41,943 nucleotides of DNA from Candidatus Gottesmanbacteria bacterium. Its GTDB lineage: Bacteria > Patescibacteriota > Microgenomatia > UBA10105 > UBA927. The notes below the pieces were generated by a model. The model worked only from the letters and a program-made list of their open reading frames with translations. It ran no database searches and was not told the origin of the DNA. Every line of letters begins with the position of its first letter. Positions within the stretch are counted from its first letter, which is position 1. Positions 41,141-41,943 of this stretch are shown in pieces. The DNA lies in the NCBI GenBank assembly GCA_016199185.1, contig JACQHE010000039.1, positions 1-41,943 of the forward strand. The letters are read 5' to 3'. The position numbers and the translations under genes are program-made.

Positions 41141-41797
41141 ATGCAGGCACAGGATTTTTTCACTACATATACATCCCTTGCGTATAAAAAAGGTGAGATG
41201 ATTCTTCGGGCGGATGATCCACCGTACGGTGTGTATTATATTGAAAAAGGAGTCGTACGACAGTACGCCATCAACGGTTCCGGTGAAACACTCATGCTTC
41301 AGCTGTATCGACCCGGCGCGTTTTTTCCCATGACGTGGGTCGTCAACGACACGCCCAACCGCTACTTTTTTGAAGCGGCAACCCCTGTCTCCATCCGGCG
41401 CGCGCCGCGCCAAGACGTGCGCAGGTTTTTGGATCAACATCCGCAGGTCGTCAAGGATTTCCTCGAGCGCCTTCTTACCGGAGTTGTTGGCCTCTGGTCG
41501 CGCATTGAGCAGTTGGTGCTTGAGTCCGCCTACGTCAAGACCATCCTCCTTCTCCTTTATTACGCGCGCAAGTTTGGGCAGCGCACCAAGGGGGGAGTAA
41601 CTCTTGAACTATCTCCAACCCATCGGGAGATAGCCGCCTGGATCGGTACCACGCGCGAAACGGCAAGCCTGCAAGTTGAGGCACTTAAGCGAAAAAAACT
41701 CCTTCGTTCCCGCGGTCGACAGCTGATCATTCCATCGCTTGCCGCACTTGAAAAAGAACTCTCCGCCACCCGCCCCGTCCGAGCACCGCACGAATAG
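41141..41797 (+). CDS. Crp/Fnr-family transcription regulator
   Basis: The 218-residue protein has a cyclic-nucleotide-binding-like barrel (GVYYIEKGVVRQY, LYRPGAFFPMTW), a dimer helix (about 110-145) and a winged helix with recognition segment GTTRETASLQVEALKRK. The Arg-Glu pair is the one that reads the GTGA half-site in Crp. There are no cysteines, so no Fnr-type iron-sulfur cluster; the ligand is unknown. Start: ATG 41141 lies 7 nt after TATATT (41128-41133); a GTG at 41117 would put the promoter inside the gene. It probably regulates itself and the redox operon opposite. Confidence 0.9.
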   Translation: MQAQDFFTTYTSLAYKKGEMILRADDPPYGVYYIEKGVVRQYAINGSGETLMLQLYRPGAFFPMTWVVNDTPNRYFFEAATPVSIRRAPRQDVRRFLDQHPQVVKDFLERLLTGVVGLWSRIEQLVLESAYVKTILLLLYYARKFGQRTKGGVTLELSPTHREIAAWIGTTRETASLQVEALKRKKLLRSRGRQLIIPSLAALEKELSATRPVRAPHE

Positions 41798-41848
41798 TCT
41801 CGTTTGTTGTCCCAACTTCGCCAGTCTTCGAGGCTAAAGTGGTAGTTT

Positions 41849-41943
41849 GTGGCCACCATATCTTTGACTGTTACTGATGTGTTGGTTGCGCCTCAAGGAG
41901 CCGGAGCTGCCAGCGTGACGCACGATCTTTCCTCGGTCTACCC
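41849..41943 (+). CDS. Possible gene running off the right edge
   Basis: From a GTG at 41849 a frame stays open to the edge and reads ATISLTVTDVLVAPQGAGA and onward, a natural-looking protein start. TAAAGT (41835-41840) lies 8 nt upstream, like the other leaderless genes. Only 31 codons are visible, and no family can be named. It may equally be chance. Confidence 0.35.
   Translation, partial: MATISLTVTDVLVAPQGAGAASVTHDLSSVY

Overview
The window looks like a chromosomal segment of a Patescibacteria / Candidate Phyla Radiation bacterium. I cannot place it below that level from sequence alone. The supporting signs are a very short alanyl-tRNA synthetase, tightly overlapped genes, many apparently leaderless promoters, a PilM-like/baseplate-J-like membrane protein, a sortase, a DUF2130 coiled-coil protein, BRO-N/DinD-like genes, and palindromic repeats of several families scattered between and inside genes. 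UGA acts as an ordinary stop, for example in several ATGA stop/start overlaps, so the standard bacterial code applies.

Layout. 1-5.35 kb (+): a secreted protein with its terminator, then a BRO-N/DinD-like gene translationally coupled to ftsK and a RodZ-like gene, then two small membrane-anchored proteins. 5.35-10.75 kb (-): a run of small metabolic genes (VOC protein, Asp/Glu racemase-like, a frameshifted Ldh2 dehydrogenase, CutA with a PIN-domain remnant behind it, a membrane protein, a cupin, a 2H phosphoesterase, a DHFR-like reductase, a 37-residue Cys-rich protein, an EamA transporter fragment). 10.77-19.3 kb (+): minimal alaS, the PilM-like/baseplate-J protein, a sortase, a pyrimidine/AMP phosphorylase between two copies of a 130-140 bp repeat, a zinc ribbon, mltG and a DUF2130 protein. 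19.3-26.9 kb: an AT-richer accessory island holding a DUF3800 protein, a type IIG restriction-modification enzyme, an AbiJ-like abortive-infection protein split by a slippery A7 run, a second BRO-N/DinD-like gene between direct repeats, and an RlaP/YcgL nucleotidyltransferase coupled to a small ORF. 27-37.4 kb (+): tspO, dus, rpoB-rpoC-rpsL-rpsG and a DNA glycosylase. 37.6-41.8 kb: a VKOR-DsbA-SDR-DipZ redox run (-) divergent from a Crp/Fnr-type regulator (+), with a Crp-like palindrome exactly midway between the two start codons.

The best candidate for an undescribed system is the island at 19.9-24.9 kb. DUF3800 and the type IIG enzyme each sit behind a nearly identical 40-bp promoter. The AbiJ-like gene behind them may need -1 frameshifting on A_AAA_AAA to make its full-length product. 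Other notable points are about a dozen leaderless promoters, palindromic elements inserted in frame into two membrane proteins, and non-consensus residues at the rifampicin and streptomycin sites of RpoB and S12. Two single-base frame breaks lie in A-runs (Ldh2 and AbiJ-like), so assembly error has to be excluded for both.
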